A stretch of 12,997 bases of DNA from JAGQOZ01 sp041399205 (GTDB lineage: Bacteria > Planctomycetota > Planctomycetia > Pirellulales > Pirellulaceae), in assembly GCA_041399205.1 (NCBI GenBank), contig JAWKTK010000046.1:1-12997 (forward strand). The letters run 5' to 3'. Shown in pieces: positions 1 through 8,256 of this stretch (its first letter is position 1; every line of letters starts with the position of its first letter). The translations under genes and the position numbers were made by a program. Under the pieces are notes generated by a model. It was not told the DNA's origin and ran no database searches. It was given only the letters and a program-made list of their open reading frames with translations.

Positions 1-120
1 CGTCCCGTGCGACGAAATCCCAGACCAAATCAACTTAGCCACTCGCCCATCAATCCCGTGCCGAACACTATTGCCCCCGTCCCTTTTTCTTTACCAGGAT
101 GACTTGTTTAAGGGATTGGG
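1..120. other. Non-coding leader of the window
   Basis: No gene is visible in the first 120 bases. The stretch holds a copy of a C-rich repeat (73-98, listed separately) and the upstream region of the LRR-like gene at 121. An AAGGG ribosome-binding-like sequence lies at 110-114, six bases before that gene's ATG. Confidence 0.5.
73..98 (+). repeat. GGGGACGGGG-family repeat, copy 1
   Basis: This 26-bp C-rich motif (CCCCCGTCCC, two variable bases, TTTCTTTAC, one variable base, AGG) matches 3344-3369 at about 22 of 26 positions. Both copies lie in the same orientation shortly before the start codon of a membrane-anchored protein gene. Two further related sequences lie in inverted orientation at 3225-3247 and 4274-4288. 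The family resembles short dispersed REP-like elements, but no transposase that could mobilise it is present in the window. Confidence 0.6.
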
Positions 121-1233
121 ATGGTAACCCGACGCACGCAGCTTAAACTTCGAACATTGATTTTTATTGTGACGCTCATCGCCATTTGGCTGGGCTATTG
201 CGAATATCGTCGTCGATGTTGGGACGAGTTGTTGTCTTTACAGCGAACGATGCAGAACGAATGGCTTGGATTCATCGCCTTCGACGAGACGGTTGCTCCT
301 CGTTCCAGCGTGCTACGCTATGTATTTGGAGCCTATCCTCGTCCCGATGAATTAAGCATTTCAAGTGTTGGCGATTGGGCGGAACGCGATCGCCAGATCA
401 CGGCTGCCGAGGCACTTAAGACAATGTGCGATGTAAGAAAGCTTAGGTTGTCAAGTTGCAGTATTACCTCAGAAATGGCCGCATCTATCCAGAATATGGA
501 ACACCTCGAAGATCTTAGCCTCGAACGCTGTTCTGGCGCGCTCGACGAGATAGTTCTGAATGAACAAATAGACACATTTAAGGCAGAAGGTTCTCAAAGG
601 GACCTTCTCGTCGGCAACACGTATCCAAAGCTGCGTTCCCTCTCGGGAGATAGTTTGGTGATTCCGAAGCTATTGCCAATTGCGCCAAACCTGGAAGAGC
701 TTACGTGCTCGTTGGATGAAAAATGGTACAAGAAAACGCGATTTTCTTCGGACAAACTGATTAAGCTACAACTACATTACTCGCAATTGGACGACACTGA
801 GTTGCTGTCACTAGGAGTACAGCATTCGAAAGGACTAAAGATGCTCGACCTGTCGGCTTCGAACGTAACGTTTCAAGCTTATCGCGTTTCGGATTATCAC
901 CCTAGTTTGCAATCTCTAGAAATTCGACATTCGGCGTGTACAAATTACTCGGAAATTGGTGCCCTACCGAATCTCCAGTATCTCTCGATTTCGGGGCATC
1001 CTGTGTTTGCAGACGAACCACTTGTCGGAGTTGACTTGTCAGAGTTTCGGCCACCGGTACTGCGTGACCTAATAGTCGGAATTGCCATAAACGATCGAGT
1101 ACTGGATTCGCTTACGCTGCCGAAACTGCGGATCCTTGAAATACCGAAAGACGTGACGACAAGCGCGAGACAGCGTTTTCAGCGACGCCATCCAAAGTGC
1201 TTGATTCAAAATCTGTTATTTGAAGACTGGTAG
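121..1233 (+). CDS. Membrane-anchored leucine-rich-repeat-like protein
   Basis: The 370-residue product starts with a short basic stretch (RRTQLKLR) followed by one hydrophobic segment at about residues 11-27, then an Arg-rich stop (YRRRCW). This is a typical planctomycete N-terminal anchor ('LRTL..VT..AIWLG'). The remainder carries irregular leucine-rich spacing: LRLSSCSIT, LEDLSLERC, LRSLSGDSL, LKMLDLSASNVT, LQSLEIRHS, LQYLSISGH, LRILEIPKD. This suggests a degenerate LRR solenoid placed outside the cytoplasmic membrane. No enzymatic motif is visible. Planctomycetes encode many such proteins and their function is generally unknown, probably protein-protein interaction. The ATG at 121 has AAGGG six bases upstream, and the frame is intact to a TAG stop. 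It stands alone, with no operon partner in the same direction. Confidence 0.75.
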   Translation: MVTRRTQLKLRTLIFIVTLIAIWLGYCEYRRRCWDELLSLQRTMQNEWLGFIAFDETVAPRSSVLRYVFGAYPRPDELSISSVGDWAERDRQITAAEALKTMCDVRKLRLSSCSITSEMAASIQNMEHLEDLSLERCSGALDEIVLNEQIDTFKAEGSQRDLLVGNTYPKLRSLSGDSLVIPKLLPIAPNLEELTCSLDEKWYKKTRFSSDKLIKLQLHYSQLDDTELLSLGVQHSKGLKMLDLSASNVTFQAYRVSDYHPSLQSLEIRHSACTNYSEIGALPNLQYLSISGHPVFADEPLVGVDLSEFRPPVLRDLIVGIAINDRVLDSLTLPKLRILEIPKDVTTSARQRFQRRHPKCLIQNLLFEDW

Positions 1234-1556
1234 TGACGGCTGGTTGTAGCAGCGCATCCCCGGTTGCAAGCAACCGCTTGGCATTCACTGCTTCGTGTGG
1301 CTAACCTGAACACACGCGTTCATGCCCGGCAAGCCGCAACTTGGGTACCACACACAGCGCACCAAGTCGTTTAGAGTGTTTTTTTTTGCCTGAGCCATGA
1401 GGCCCATACATCCGTGAGATAAAAAGCGGGGCCGAAAGCATAGCCGATTTCACGAAATCAGAATACGCGACCTAACATCGCGTTTTCCGAATCACGGCGT
1501 CAACTCCATTAAATCACGTTAGACGCGTAAGGCCACGTGCTCGCTGGTGTCGTTGT
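1234..1556. other. Gene-free spacer
   Basis: About 320 bases separate the stop of the LRR-like gene from the end of the universal stress protein remnant on the other strand. I see no coding signal. It contains a 16-bp perfect palindrome at 1261-1276 and a T-run near 1379-1388 that is not directly preceded by a convincing hairpin. Confidence 0.4.
1261..1276. repeat. 16-bp perfect palindrome (possible terminator stem)
   Basis: CGGTTGC-AA-GCAACCG lies 28 bases past the stop of the LRR-like gene. It can form a 6- to 7-bp stem with a very small loop. No U-run follows immediately, so it is at best an atypical terminator or an mRNA 3'-end stabiliser. Confidence 0.3.
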
Positions 1557-2395
1557 CTATTGGGACAGGAACAACGGACTGGGAGATTCTCGTATGGCCA
1601 TCAACGCTGTGTCCCCGAACACTCGCTTCATCAGCAAGTTTCGGTTGCTGTTTCCCATGACAATCAAATCGGCGTCCCACTCCGCGGCATAGGCCAGTAG
1701 TCGTTTGGGCGAATCGTCCACCGCTTCTGTGGTTGCATCTAGACCATGGTCTGACAGATAGTTGGCGGTGTCACGCAACATCTGTTCGCTGCTGCCGATT
1801 TCTCGACCGGAAATGCACGACATGTGCCGTCAAGTCATCCCACAAGTAATGCATTTGCGCAGAATTGTCGAATCGTTCTAGCGGATTCGGCGGAACCCTT
1901 TAAAAGCAATCAGCACGCGTCGGATGGGATGAAATTCGGGCGCAGCCGCCAACAACAACGGTCGTACGCCGCCAGAAACCAAGCGTTCCACTTCGTCCAG
2001 TGGGATCTTCCACCACGCATGTTCGAACAACCGATGCAGACCGACTACAGCCAAAGTCATCAGTAGCGAGCAAACTGGATGAATGTACCAAGCGGATCAC
2101 CGTCTTCGCGAACCACCTGATGCGGAACGTTTCCTGACAAATTCGTTCAAAGGCGTCTACAGCGTCGCTCACCACTTCTTCGGCCAATTGCAGTCGTTCG
2201 CGACGAAGTGCCGTAGAGAGCCAGATCCCATGGTCGTCGGCCCGACATCCCGAGGCTGGCGTAATCAATCACGCTGACCGCCGTCAACGCTGCTCCTGTC
2301 TGCTTGCGCTTCGACAGCATGATACGTGGCCGACAACGAATACATCCGATCGAAATTCCAACCAGAATGCGGCGATCATTGGTCTTCGCCTCCAA
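1557..2395 (-). pseudogene. Frameshifted two-domain universal stress protein (UspA family)
   Basis: Fragments of a two-domain universal stress protein follow each other in the right order but in changing frames. Domain 1: RRILVGISIG at about 2375, AALTAVSVIDYASL at about 2260, then ALRRERLQLAEEVVSDAVDA, GNVPHQVVREDGDPLGTF and LAVVGLHRLFEHAWWKI down to about 1985. A linker (LVSGGVRPLLLAA) leads to domain 2: RRVLIAFKG, then after a shift SAESARTIRQFC, then LWDDLTAHVVHF, then the last 88 codons in one frame (1557-1823) with the ATP-binding-type end DADLIVMGNSNRNLL...GDTAL. At least six indels are needed to join the pieces, so no full-length product can be made. The TTG at 2393-2395 is only the approximate start. 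The family normally binds ATP and acts in stress tolerance. Its preserved sequence argues for fairly recent inactivation, or for a stretch of poor assembly. Confidence 0.8.
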
Positions 2396-2624
2396 ATATT
2401 GAGGTTGCCTACACGCGAATGGTGGGCCGTTTGAATAAACTGAACGGCAAGTCTCATGCCAGCGTCGTGTCTGCGAAATAGGGCCGGATTGTCCCTGTTT
2501 TTTTGTGCAACTCGTATTGCTGCAATGTGCGGCGTCAGTCCAGCTGAACGTAAACTGACTAAAACCGCACAGGTGTTTCGGTTGTTGCCGAACGACTGCC
2601 AGGCCTCTTGCGTACGCATCACTT

Positions 2625-3190
2625 ATGAGACGTTCAAATCCAGCTTACGAACATTCTTGGTGTGCTTCACGGTGTTTGGCATGATGGCGGCGGTTGCGTT
2701 GCGGCCTGTTCGAATTTGGCATTCGGAACGCAGCCGCATTGAGTCGTCTGCCGGACTTTCACGACAATTGGGTACTCGCTTCGTACGAATATGTTTTACA
2801 CTGACGGCAATTGGATCGCTGTCAGGTGTTGGCCCCGGCATTGCAAGGTCCGAAATCGTGGAACCGACCAAATCGCTCGGCTTTTGCCAAGTATTGGGAG
2901 CGAACAACATCTGTCCGTTTGGTAGGACCACAATACACGGACCAAGATTGTGACGCTTTGGACCAACTTGAGCATCTAAGGCTGCTTACGCGCTGCGAAA
3001 TACGAGCGTATCGGCGGATTGGCGTCAGTCTTTCAAACGTCGCCACCCAGAATGCAGAATTGTGGTGGAATCAACGGCAACCGAAGAGCTGGCGATCGAC
3101 GGCACGAATGGAACTCCACGCGGTGCCGGTCTTGCCAGGAGATCTGTTGTTCCAGACGCTACGAATCGGCCCAACTGAACATGAGTGACT
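2625..3190 (+). pseudogene. Frameshifted membrane-anchored LRR-like protein remnant
   Basis: An ATG at 2625 (MRR) is followed, after a one-base shift, by FKSSLRTFLVCFTVFG, a planctomycete membrane anchor of the same kind as in the gene at 121. Further pieces sit in three frames: IESSAGLSRQLGTRFVR, then YEY, then FYTDGNWIA, and finally GPKSW...YWERTTSVRLVGPQYTDQDC and DALDQLEHLRLL at about 2850-2990. This order (anchor, 'G..v.YeY..D.dGNW', 'GP.w', then the first LRR with 'T..D...L..L..L..L') is what intact planctomycete LRR proteins show. At least three or four indels are required. Past about 3000 no clear similarity remains, so the LRR array is lost or unrecognisable and the 3' limit is approximate. 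Confidence 0.65.
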
Positions 3191-3224
3191 TAGTTTTTTT
3201 TGTTGACGCTTGTCTGCATTGGCG

Positions 3225-3362
3225 AAGAAACGGGGACGGGGTTTGTTTGTGGCGTCAGCCCGTAGTAGATTTGTGATTTTGCCGTCACTCGTCTCACAGG
3301 TTCGCAGGTCATGCCGAGGCAGAAACGCACAGCAGCAATAACAACCCCCGTCCCCGTTTCTT
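3225..3362. repeat. 138-bp element bounded by 23-bp inverted repeats (REP/MITE-like)
   Basis: The left arm 3225-3247 and right arm 3340-3362 are inverted copies agreeing at 22 of 23 positions. Both are built around AGAAACGGGGACGGGG and its complement. The roughly 90 bases between the arms show no coding potential. The structure is that of a paired REP element or a small non-autonomous transposon. The right arm runs directly into the ribosome-binding region (AGGTGG, 3367-3372) of the next gene, so the element may contribute to that gene's 5' untranslated region. No target-site duplication was established. Confidence 0.6.
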
Positions 3363-3381
3363 TACTAGGTGGTATCTGCGT

Positions 3382-4269
3382 ATGAATCTGAAAGACATTG
3401 ATGCGGCTACAGACGTTGACAGGGCTAGGCGAACCAGCGACGATCAGAATTACATGATTAGGTTTATTGTGATTCTAATTGTGGCAAACATTGCTATGCC
3501 GTGCCTGGTAGCCCAGTATCCGAGCATAACAAGAAACTCTTTGGTTTACACCGAATCAGCGCTGGTTTCCGCCCAGATCCAGTTCGTCGCCTTCTGGATG
3601 GTATACTCGGACACGACGCACATTTTTGTTCGCATTGCCCTCGCAGTCTTTAGTATAGCCATCGGAAACTATACGATCGGTGTCGGAGACGCTTTGGCGA
3701 CTGGTCGGCAGCTGCAGCCGTCCTCTACGCGATGCCTGGAGTTGGCGATCTTCATTGCTCCTTTTTACTTCTTCGTATTTTTCATGGTCCGCTTCCGTAG
3801 TCGTCTGCCTCGATTCAAACGACCAAAAACTGAAAGCAGGGCAATTTCACTTGAGTCCCTTATGGGCGTGGTGGGGCTGTTTGGTCTTTCTGCATTCTTG
3901 TTGCGGACGATAGACCTTACAAGTTTCAGCCTTTCACATCTTTGTTCCACAACGGGAAACTACCACTACGTGGAGAATGATATCCGGTTGCTTCTTCCCA
4001 ATATCTTGGCTGGATTAATCGGGCCCATCGTGATATTAACTGCGGCAGGTCGGGCGTGGACGTTTCCCTTTTTATGGTGTTCGGCGTCAGCGGCAGTTGC
4101 TTACGTTGTCTCTTCGGAATCGGGCGCGTTATACTTTGGTCGAGCCTATTTGCTTAATTGTCCCCCTTTGTTGTTTTTTTGGATACTCATCCGTCTGATT
4201 TTCGGAGGTTGTCCCAATAGGTTGTTACCGGCCTTTTTGATATCGTATTTTTGGCCGAGTTGTGAGTGA
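3382..4269 (+). CDS. Polytopic membrane protein of unknown function
   Basis: The 295-residue product is strongly hydrophobic. Probable membrane segments lie at about 26-45, 63-78, 81-100, 118-137, 157-175, 205-222, 227-244 and 258-276. An Arg/Lys-rich loop (RFRSRLPRFKRPK, about 137-149) separates the two halves and is probably cytoplasmic. The sequence after it (SLESLMGVVGLFGLSAFLL) resembles the 'SLR.LL' membrane-entry segments common in planctomycete proteins. I recognise no family and no catalytic residues. The ATG at 3382 has AGGTGG nine bases upstream; an internal ATG at codon 25 is an alternative start. The gene is flanked by inverted GGGGACGGGG-type repeats, one just before its ribosome-binding site and one six bases past its stop, which hints that gene and repeats may have moved together. 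It could also be a fast-evolving lineage-specific protein. Confidence 0.65.
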   Translation: MNLKDIDAATDVDRARRTSDDQNYMIRFIVILIVANIAMPCLVAQYPSITRNSLVYTESALVSAQIQFVAFWMVYSDTTHIFVRIALAVFSIAIGNYTIGVGDALATGRQLQPSSTRCLELAIFIAPFYFFVFFMVRFRSRLPRFKRPKTESRAISLESLMGVVGLFGLSAFLLRTIDLTSFSLSHLCSTTGNYHYVENDIRLLLPNILAGLIGPIVILTAAGRAWTFPFLWCSASAAVAYVVSSESGALYFGRAYLLNCPPLLFFWILIRLIFGGCPNRLLPAFLISYFWPSCE

Positions 4270-4273
4270 TACA

Positions 4274-4288
4274 GGAAAGGGGACGAGG
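4274..4288 (-). repeat. GGGGACGGGG-family repeat, degenerate downstream copy
   Basis: GGAAAGGGGACGAGG lies just past the stop of the membrane protein gene, in opposite orientation to the copy at 3344-3369. It differs from the core GAAACGGGGACGGGG at a few positions, so membership of the family is likely but not certain. Confidence 0.4.
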
Positions 4289-4513
4289 AACACAAAGGAC
4301 AGCGACGGTCTTGCGAAGAAAAGAGCCCCGTCCGGCCATGTCTTCGTTTAGTCGCGTTGTGCCCGTTAGCTCGGGTTCGAACCGAAAATTTCAAGCGTTC
4401 TTCGGTACTTCTGCCGCTTAATTGCCCCGACTTCAGTACGCGTTATTGAAATATCTGGCTCGCCCCGTAGAATCATCGAATGTTCATGGAAAATTCACGA
4501 AATATTCACTTTA

Positions 4514-5971
4514 ATGGCGGGCGGTCACTTGGATATCACGACCATCACAAACCTGATTTGTGAAATCCTAGGCGGATTGGGGATTTTTCTACTGGGATTG
4601 AAGTACATGTCGGAAGGCATGCAGGCTGTTGCAGGCAGTAGTTTGCGCCGAATGATTGCGGTGGCCACCAGCAATCGATTGTTGGCGACTTGTGTCGGCG
4701 TCATTGTGACGTGCATTGTCCAATCCAGTTCGGTGACCACAGTCATGGTTGTCGGGTTTGTGAACAGTGGCGTGATGTTGTTGTCGCAAGCCATTGGCGT
4801 GATCATGGGCGCGAATATTGGGACAACCATCACCGGTTGGATTCTGGTGTTGAAGATTGGCAAGTACGGTTTGCCGTTGTTGGGCGTCGCCGCGTTCGTC
4901 TACCTGTTTTCACGAAATGATCGGTGGCGATATCGAGCGATGGCGCTGATGGGCATTGGCATGGTCTTCTTTGGTCTCGAAATCATGAAGGACGCTTGTG
5001 CCATCATCAAGAGCCTGCCGGAATTCGAAGCTTGGTTTCAGCGCTTTCAAGCAGATACGTATTTGGGCGTGCTCAGCTGCGCCATGGTGGGCTGTTTTCT
5101 GACGGTGATTGTGCAATCTTCGTCCGCGACGCTGGGAATCACGATATCATTGGCAACGCAAGGATTGATTTCGTACGAAACCGCTGCCGCGCTGGTCTTA
5201 GGCGAAAACATTGGTACCACCATCACTGCGTTTCTAGCTTCGATCGGTGCCACCACGAATGCTCGTCGCGCAGCCTACTTCCATGTGATTTTCAATCTAA
5301 TGGGCGTGTTGTGGATTACGGCCATCTTCCATTGGTACATCGACGGCATTCAATGGTTGGTGGAAACGGAATTCATGCAGTGGTTGTTGGGTGAAGATCC
5401 CACCGATGCGGTGATGAGCGATGGAACGCCGGTCTATCCCAATATTACGGCTGCCATTGCCGCTACGCATAGCGTGTTCAATATTGCCAATACGTTAATG
5501 TTTCTGCCGTTCTTGCCTGTCTTTGTCAAACTGCTGACTCGATTGGTTCCAGCGAAAGAGATTGGCGAAATGACTCGCTTGACGGACTTGGACGTACGCA
5601 TGCTGGAGACTCCGTTGTTGGCCATCGAACAATCTCGAAACGAACTGAAGAAGATGGGCGAAGACTGCATTCAAATGCTCGGTTGGTGTGCCGAACTTTT
5701 AGAGCAAGACGAACCAGACAAGTCCTTGGGCGACAATCTGCGTCGGACCGAACAAAAACTGGACGCTGTGCAGGATGAAGTCGCTGAATTCATCACCAAT
5801 CTGCTTTCCGGAAACGTGCCGCACGCCGTCGCCGAAGACGCTCAACACCAAGTGCACATGGCTGATGAGTATGAATCGGTCAGTGATTACATTGCCAATC
5901 TGGATAGCTTTGACCGGAAGCGCTGCGTCGAGACGGATTTCGGTTTACGGAAGAACAACGGTCTGACTTAG
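4514..5971 (+). CDS. Na+/phosphate cotransporter (NptA/PF02690 type), truncated by frameshift
   Basis: The 485-residue product is a sodium-dependent inorganic phosphate symporter of the inner membrane. It has the two inverted PF02690 repeats: GIFLLGLKYMSEGM (23-36), the first QSSS (70-73), MGANIGTT (98-105), then the second QSSS (201-204) and GENIGTT (230-236), followed by ATHSVFNIANT (317-327). The QSSS motifs are the family hallmark and line the Na/Pi site. From about residue 365 a helical PhoU-like cytoplasmic domain begins. At 5921-5924 one base is missing relative to the expected frame, so the product ends in unrelated residues at a TAG, while the true tail continues in another frame to 6240. 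The membrane part is complete, so transport may survive with altered control. There is no Pho box or strong ribosome-binding site that I can see. The ATG at 4514 is chosen because the membrane repeat begins soon after it. Confidence 0.9.
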   Translation: MAGGHLDITTITNLICEILGGLGIFLLGLKYMSEGMQAVAGSSLRRMIAVATSNRLLATCVGVIVTCIVQSSSVTTVMVVGFVNSGVMLLSQAIGVIMGANIGTTITGWILVLKIGKYGLPLLGVAAFVYLFSRNDRWRYRAMALMGIGMVFFGLEIMKDACAIIKSLPEFEAWFQRFQADTYLGVLSCAMVGCFLTVIVQSSSATLGITISLATQGLISYETAAALVLGENIGTTITAFLASIGATTNARRAAYFHVIFNLMGVLWITAIFHWYIDGIQWLVETEFMQWLLGEDPTDAVMSDGTPVYPNITAAIAATHSVFNIANTLMFLPFLPVFVKLLTRLVPAKEIGEMTRLTDLDVRMLETPLLAIEQSRNELKKMGEDCIQMLGWCAELLEQDEPDKSLGDNLRRTEQKLDAVQDEVAEFITNLLSGNVPHAVAEDAQHQVHMADEYESVSDYIANLDSFDRKRCVETDFGLRKNNGLT

Positions 5972-6240
5972 TCAATCTGAATCGACACGTGACAGAATAT
6001 TTGCGTGACATCAACGTGGCGCTGGCTAAAGACAACCACAACGTACTGTTGGACACGGAAACCAAGGCGGCGCGGATACGAGTGCAAATCAAGCAACTTC
6101 GCCGAAAACACTTGGAAGAACTGTCTAACGGTGCTTTGTCACCACTGGTGATTGTCGCTTGGCTGGCCGCGCTAAACGCTTATACTCGAGTTCGCGATCA
6201 CGCCCAGAATATTGCCGAAGCGATTGCCGGTAACAAGTAA
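5922..6240 (+). pseudogene. Detached PhoU-like C-terminal tail of the Na/Pi cotransporter
   Basis: After the frameshift, the coding sequence continues in the -1 frame as LRRDGFRFTEEQRSDLVNLN and HVTEYLRDINVALAKDNHNV, and on to EAIAGNK and a TAA at 6240. It is helical and charged, with the 'R.R...L.....AL.AYTRVRDHAQNIAEAI' ending usual for PhoU-like tails of these transporters. The join LRR to DRKR reconstructs a protein of about 575 residues. The tail is undamaged over about 105 codons, so the shift is either very recent or an assembly error. No slippery heptamer of the X-XXY-YYZ type is present at the junction (aagcgctgcg), which argues against programmed -1 frameshifting. A GTG at 5989 could start a separate short product but has no ribosome-binding site. 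Confidence 0.75.
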
Positions 6241-6303
6241 TTCAGGCTACGAAACCTGCGGTGCGAATCGTTCGAATTTTGTTCGGTTCGCTCGAATTTG
6301 TCA

Positions 6304-7917
6304 TCAACAATCGCGAAGAATCTCGATTGCCGCGTTGCGTCCACACGTTCCCATAACGCCGCCGCCGGGATGGCTGGCGCCGCAAGTATAGGCCTTTCAC
6401 GGAGTGCGATGATCGGCCCAACCTGGCACTGGACGGAAGCTCATCAGCTGATTGAAATTCATGGCTCCTTGCATGATATTGCCGCCCGTGATGCCATAGG
6501 TGCGTTCCAAATCCAACGGACTTAACACTTGACGATGGATAATGGCGTTCGGGACATTGAAGCGCGTAACGAGCCAGCAGGTTGATGCAACGGTCCGCAA
6601 AACCTTCCTTCAAATCATCCCAACATCCGTCGGCCAATTGGTATGGGCGAACTGCACAAACATGGACATCACGTGTTTGCCTTCGGGAGCAATGGTCGAA
6701 TCGACGCTGGTCGGCAGTGTCATTTCCAACACCGGTTCAGTGCTAGGACGGCCGTATTTCGCATCATCGTAGGCACGTTCAATAAAATCCAACGTCGGCG
6801 AAATGTGCATCGTGCCGTGATGGTGTGCCGCAATTCCGTTACTTGGTTGGCAGGTGAACTGAGGTGGTTCAGACAGGGCCAAGTTGATTTTGGCCGAAGC
6901 AGACGAATAGTCAATGTTCGCCACGGCGTTGCGGAAATATTCTGGTAACGAACTGGGGTCCAAGAATTTCTGGAACGTCAGATTCGCATCAACACTGGAA
7001 GCGACGATGGGCGCTTCAATAATGCCGCCGCCCGCCAGCGTTACGCCTGACACTTTGTTGTCATTCGTCAAAATAGCGGCAACGGGTGATTCGCGTAGAA
7101 TGGTGACACCCAAATCCTGGCACGCCTTTTCCAAGGCGTCGGCCAGCCCGCCCATGCCGCCTTGCACGTATCCCCAAACGCCTCGTGCACCGCCGGCTTC
7201 GCCCATAACGTGATGCAGCAATACATATGCGGTTCCGGGAGATGAAATGGATGCGAACGCGCCAATGATGGCGTCGGTCGCTAGGGTGGCGCGGAGTACT
7301 TCTGCTTCGAACCAGCGTTCCAGGATCGGTCGGGCGGCTCCGGTCAGCAATTCCACGGCGGCAGGAAAGTCTTCGCCCAGTGCTGACATGGCTTTGTACA
7401 GTTGCATCATTTTGCCAACGTCGCGCATCTTTTTGCCGATGCCAATCTTGCGCCATTCGGCTGGCAACGGTAACGAATCGGGCGCCGCTTGTTCCAAGAC
7501 CGGTTCGATGGCCTCCGCAACTCGTTCTAGTAACTGGTTATACAGCGGATACCGAGTTGCATCACGTTCGCTGAACTTGCTAATTTCGGCTTGGCAGGCC
7601 GACATGTCTGGCCCCAACGTCAGACTGCGACCGTCCAAGAGCGGAGTAAAACTGGACGGATTCCTGGGCAGAATGGTCAGACCATATTGTTTCAGTCTCA
7701 GGTCTTGCATGATGGACGGCAAGAACAAACTGATCACATATGCCGCCGTCGAAACTTTGTAGCCGGGCCAAAGTTCTTCGGTAGTGGCGCAGCCGCCCAA
7801 CACATGCCGTCGCTCTAACACGCAGACGCGTTTGCCCGCTTTGGCCAAATACGCTGCGGTGACCAAACCGTTATGCCCGCCGCCAATGACCACACAATCG
7901 TAAGAACCGTTTGCCAT
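6304..7917 (-). pseudogene. FAD-dependent oxidoreductase (PYROXD2/phytoene-desaturase type), C-terminus frameshifted
   Basis: The first 420 or so codons are intact and describe an FAD amine-oxidase-fold protein of the COG1233 group. They show the dinucleotide-binding motif VVIGGGHNGLVTAAYLAKAG (9-28), a ribose-binding Glu at 35 and a GGCATTEE loop. The frame then breaks: about 6636 (one base lost in a C-run, moving to QLADGCWDDLKEGFADRC), about 6563 (moving to FNVPNAIIHRQVLSPLDLER, then YGITGGNIMQGAMNFNQL), and near 6397-6415 (one base then two bases lost, giving an in-frame TGA). The family's end motif is still readable to 6304: CGASHPGGGVMG, then a closing helix. An undamaged gene would encode about 537 residues, normal for the family. 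If the indels are real the product stops at 6610 after 435 residues, without the C-terminal FAD-closing segment. The substrate is unknown; relatives act on carotenoids or other polyenes. Confidence 0.8.
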
Positions 7918-8256
7918 GTCTTAGATTCCTCATGTCTGAAAATCTGCCTCTTCGAACAATCGGACATACAGAATTGCGAATCGCTTCATTTTGCAAGTTG
8001 AATGATTCTGCGGATTATTGCGGCGCGGCTTAGCAAAGCAGACGACATCAGGACAACGAACACCACGAATGCATGTCTTCTTGCCGGACAGTGCCCGCCA
8101 CTCTGATTCTGGTGGTGACGGACACTGTTGGTCGTCTCGGGGCTAGGAAAAAATGACTCGCGCTACGCTTTGGTGCTGAACGAGCTGCACTTCGAGCTAC
8201 TACGCCATTAGAAGCTCGAATCGCACGTGAGGAGGAAAGACAAACGCCGACGAACT
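7918..8256. other. Gene-free spacer with an imperfect nested inverted repeat
   Basis: This stretch lies between the start of the oxidoreductase gene and the stop of the selenoprotein gene, both on the minus strand. I see no coding sequence. Near 8085-8130 an imperfect hairpin can be drawn (ACAGTG..CGCCAC, ten-base loop, GTGGTG..CACTGT). It lacks a flanking U-run, so it is only a weak terminator candidate for the selenoprotein transcript. The oxidoreductase promoter should also lie here but no clear -35/-10 pair stood out. Confidence 0.35.

Noticed and set aside
1824..2277. Plus-strand open frames of 64-80 codons
   Set aside because: They are shadows of the universal stress protein remnant on the minus strand.
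2623..2931. 102-codon open frame on the minus strand
   Set aside because: It lies opposite the recognisable LRR-like pseudogene and has no family resemblance.
4365..4390. GGTTCGAACC sequence as a possible tRNA T-arm (e.g. tRNA-Sec)
   Set aside because: It is a 10-bp palindrome, but no pairing acceptor, anticodon or D-arm could be placed around it.
5989..6240. Separate small PhoU-like gene starting at GTG 5989
   Set aside because: The frame continues upstream with matching family sequence to the frameshift point, and there is no ribosome-binding site; it is the transporter's own tail.
6397..6399. A second in-frame TGA, in the oxidoreductase gene (RTP-[TGA]-KAYTCGASHPGG), as a possible Sec codon
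   Set aside because: Family members read about VKGLYLCGAS here. The sequence is explained by loss of one base (G of GTG) and then two bases before the Cys codon, and other frameshifts lie close by. The position is not a redox cysteine.
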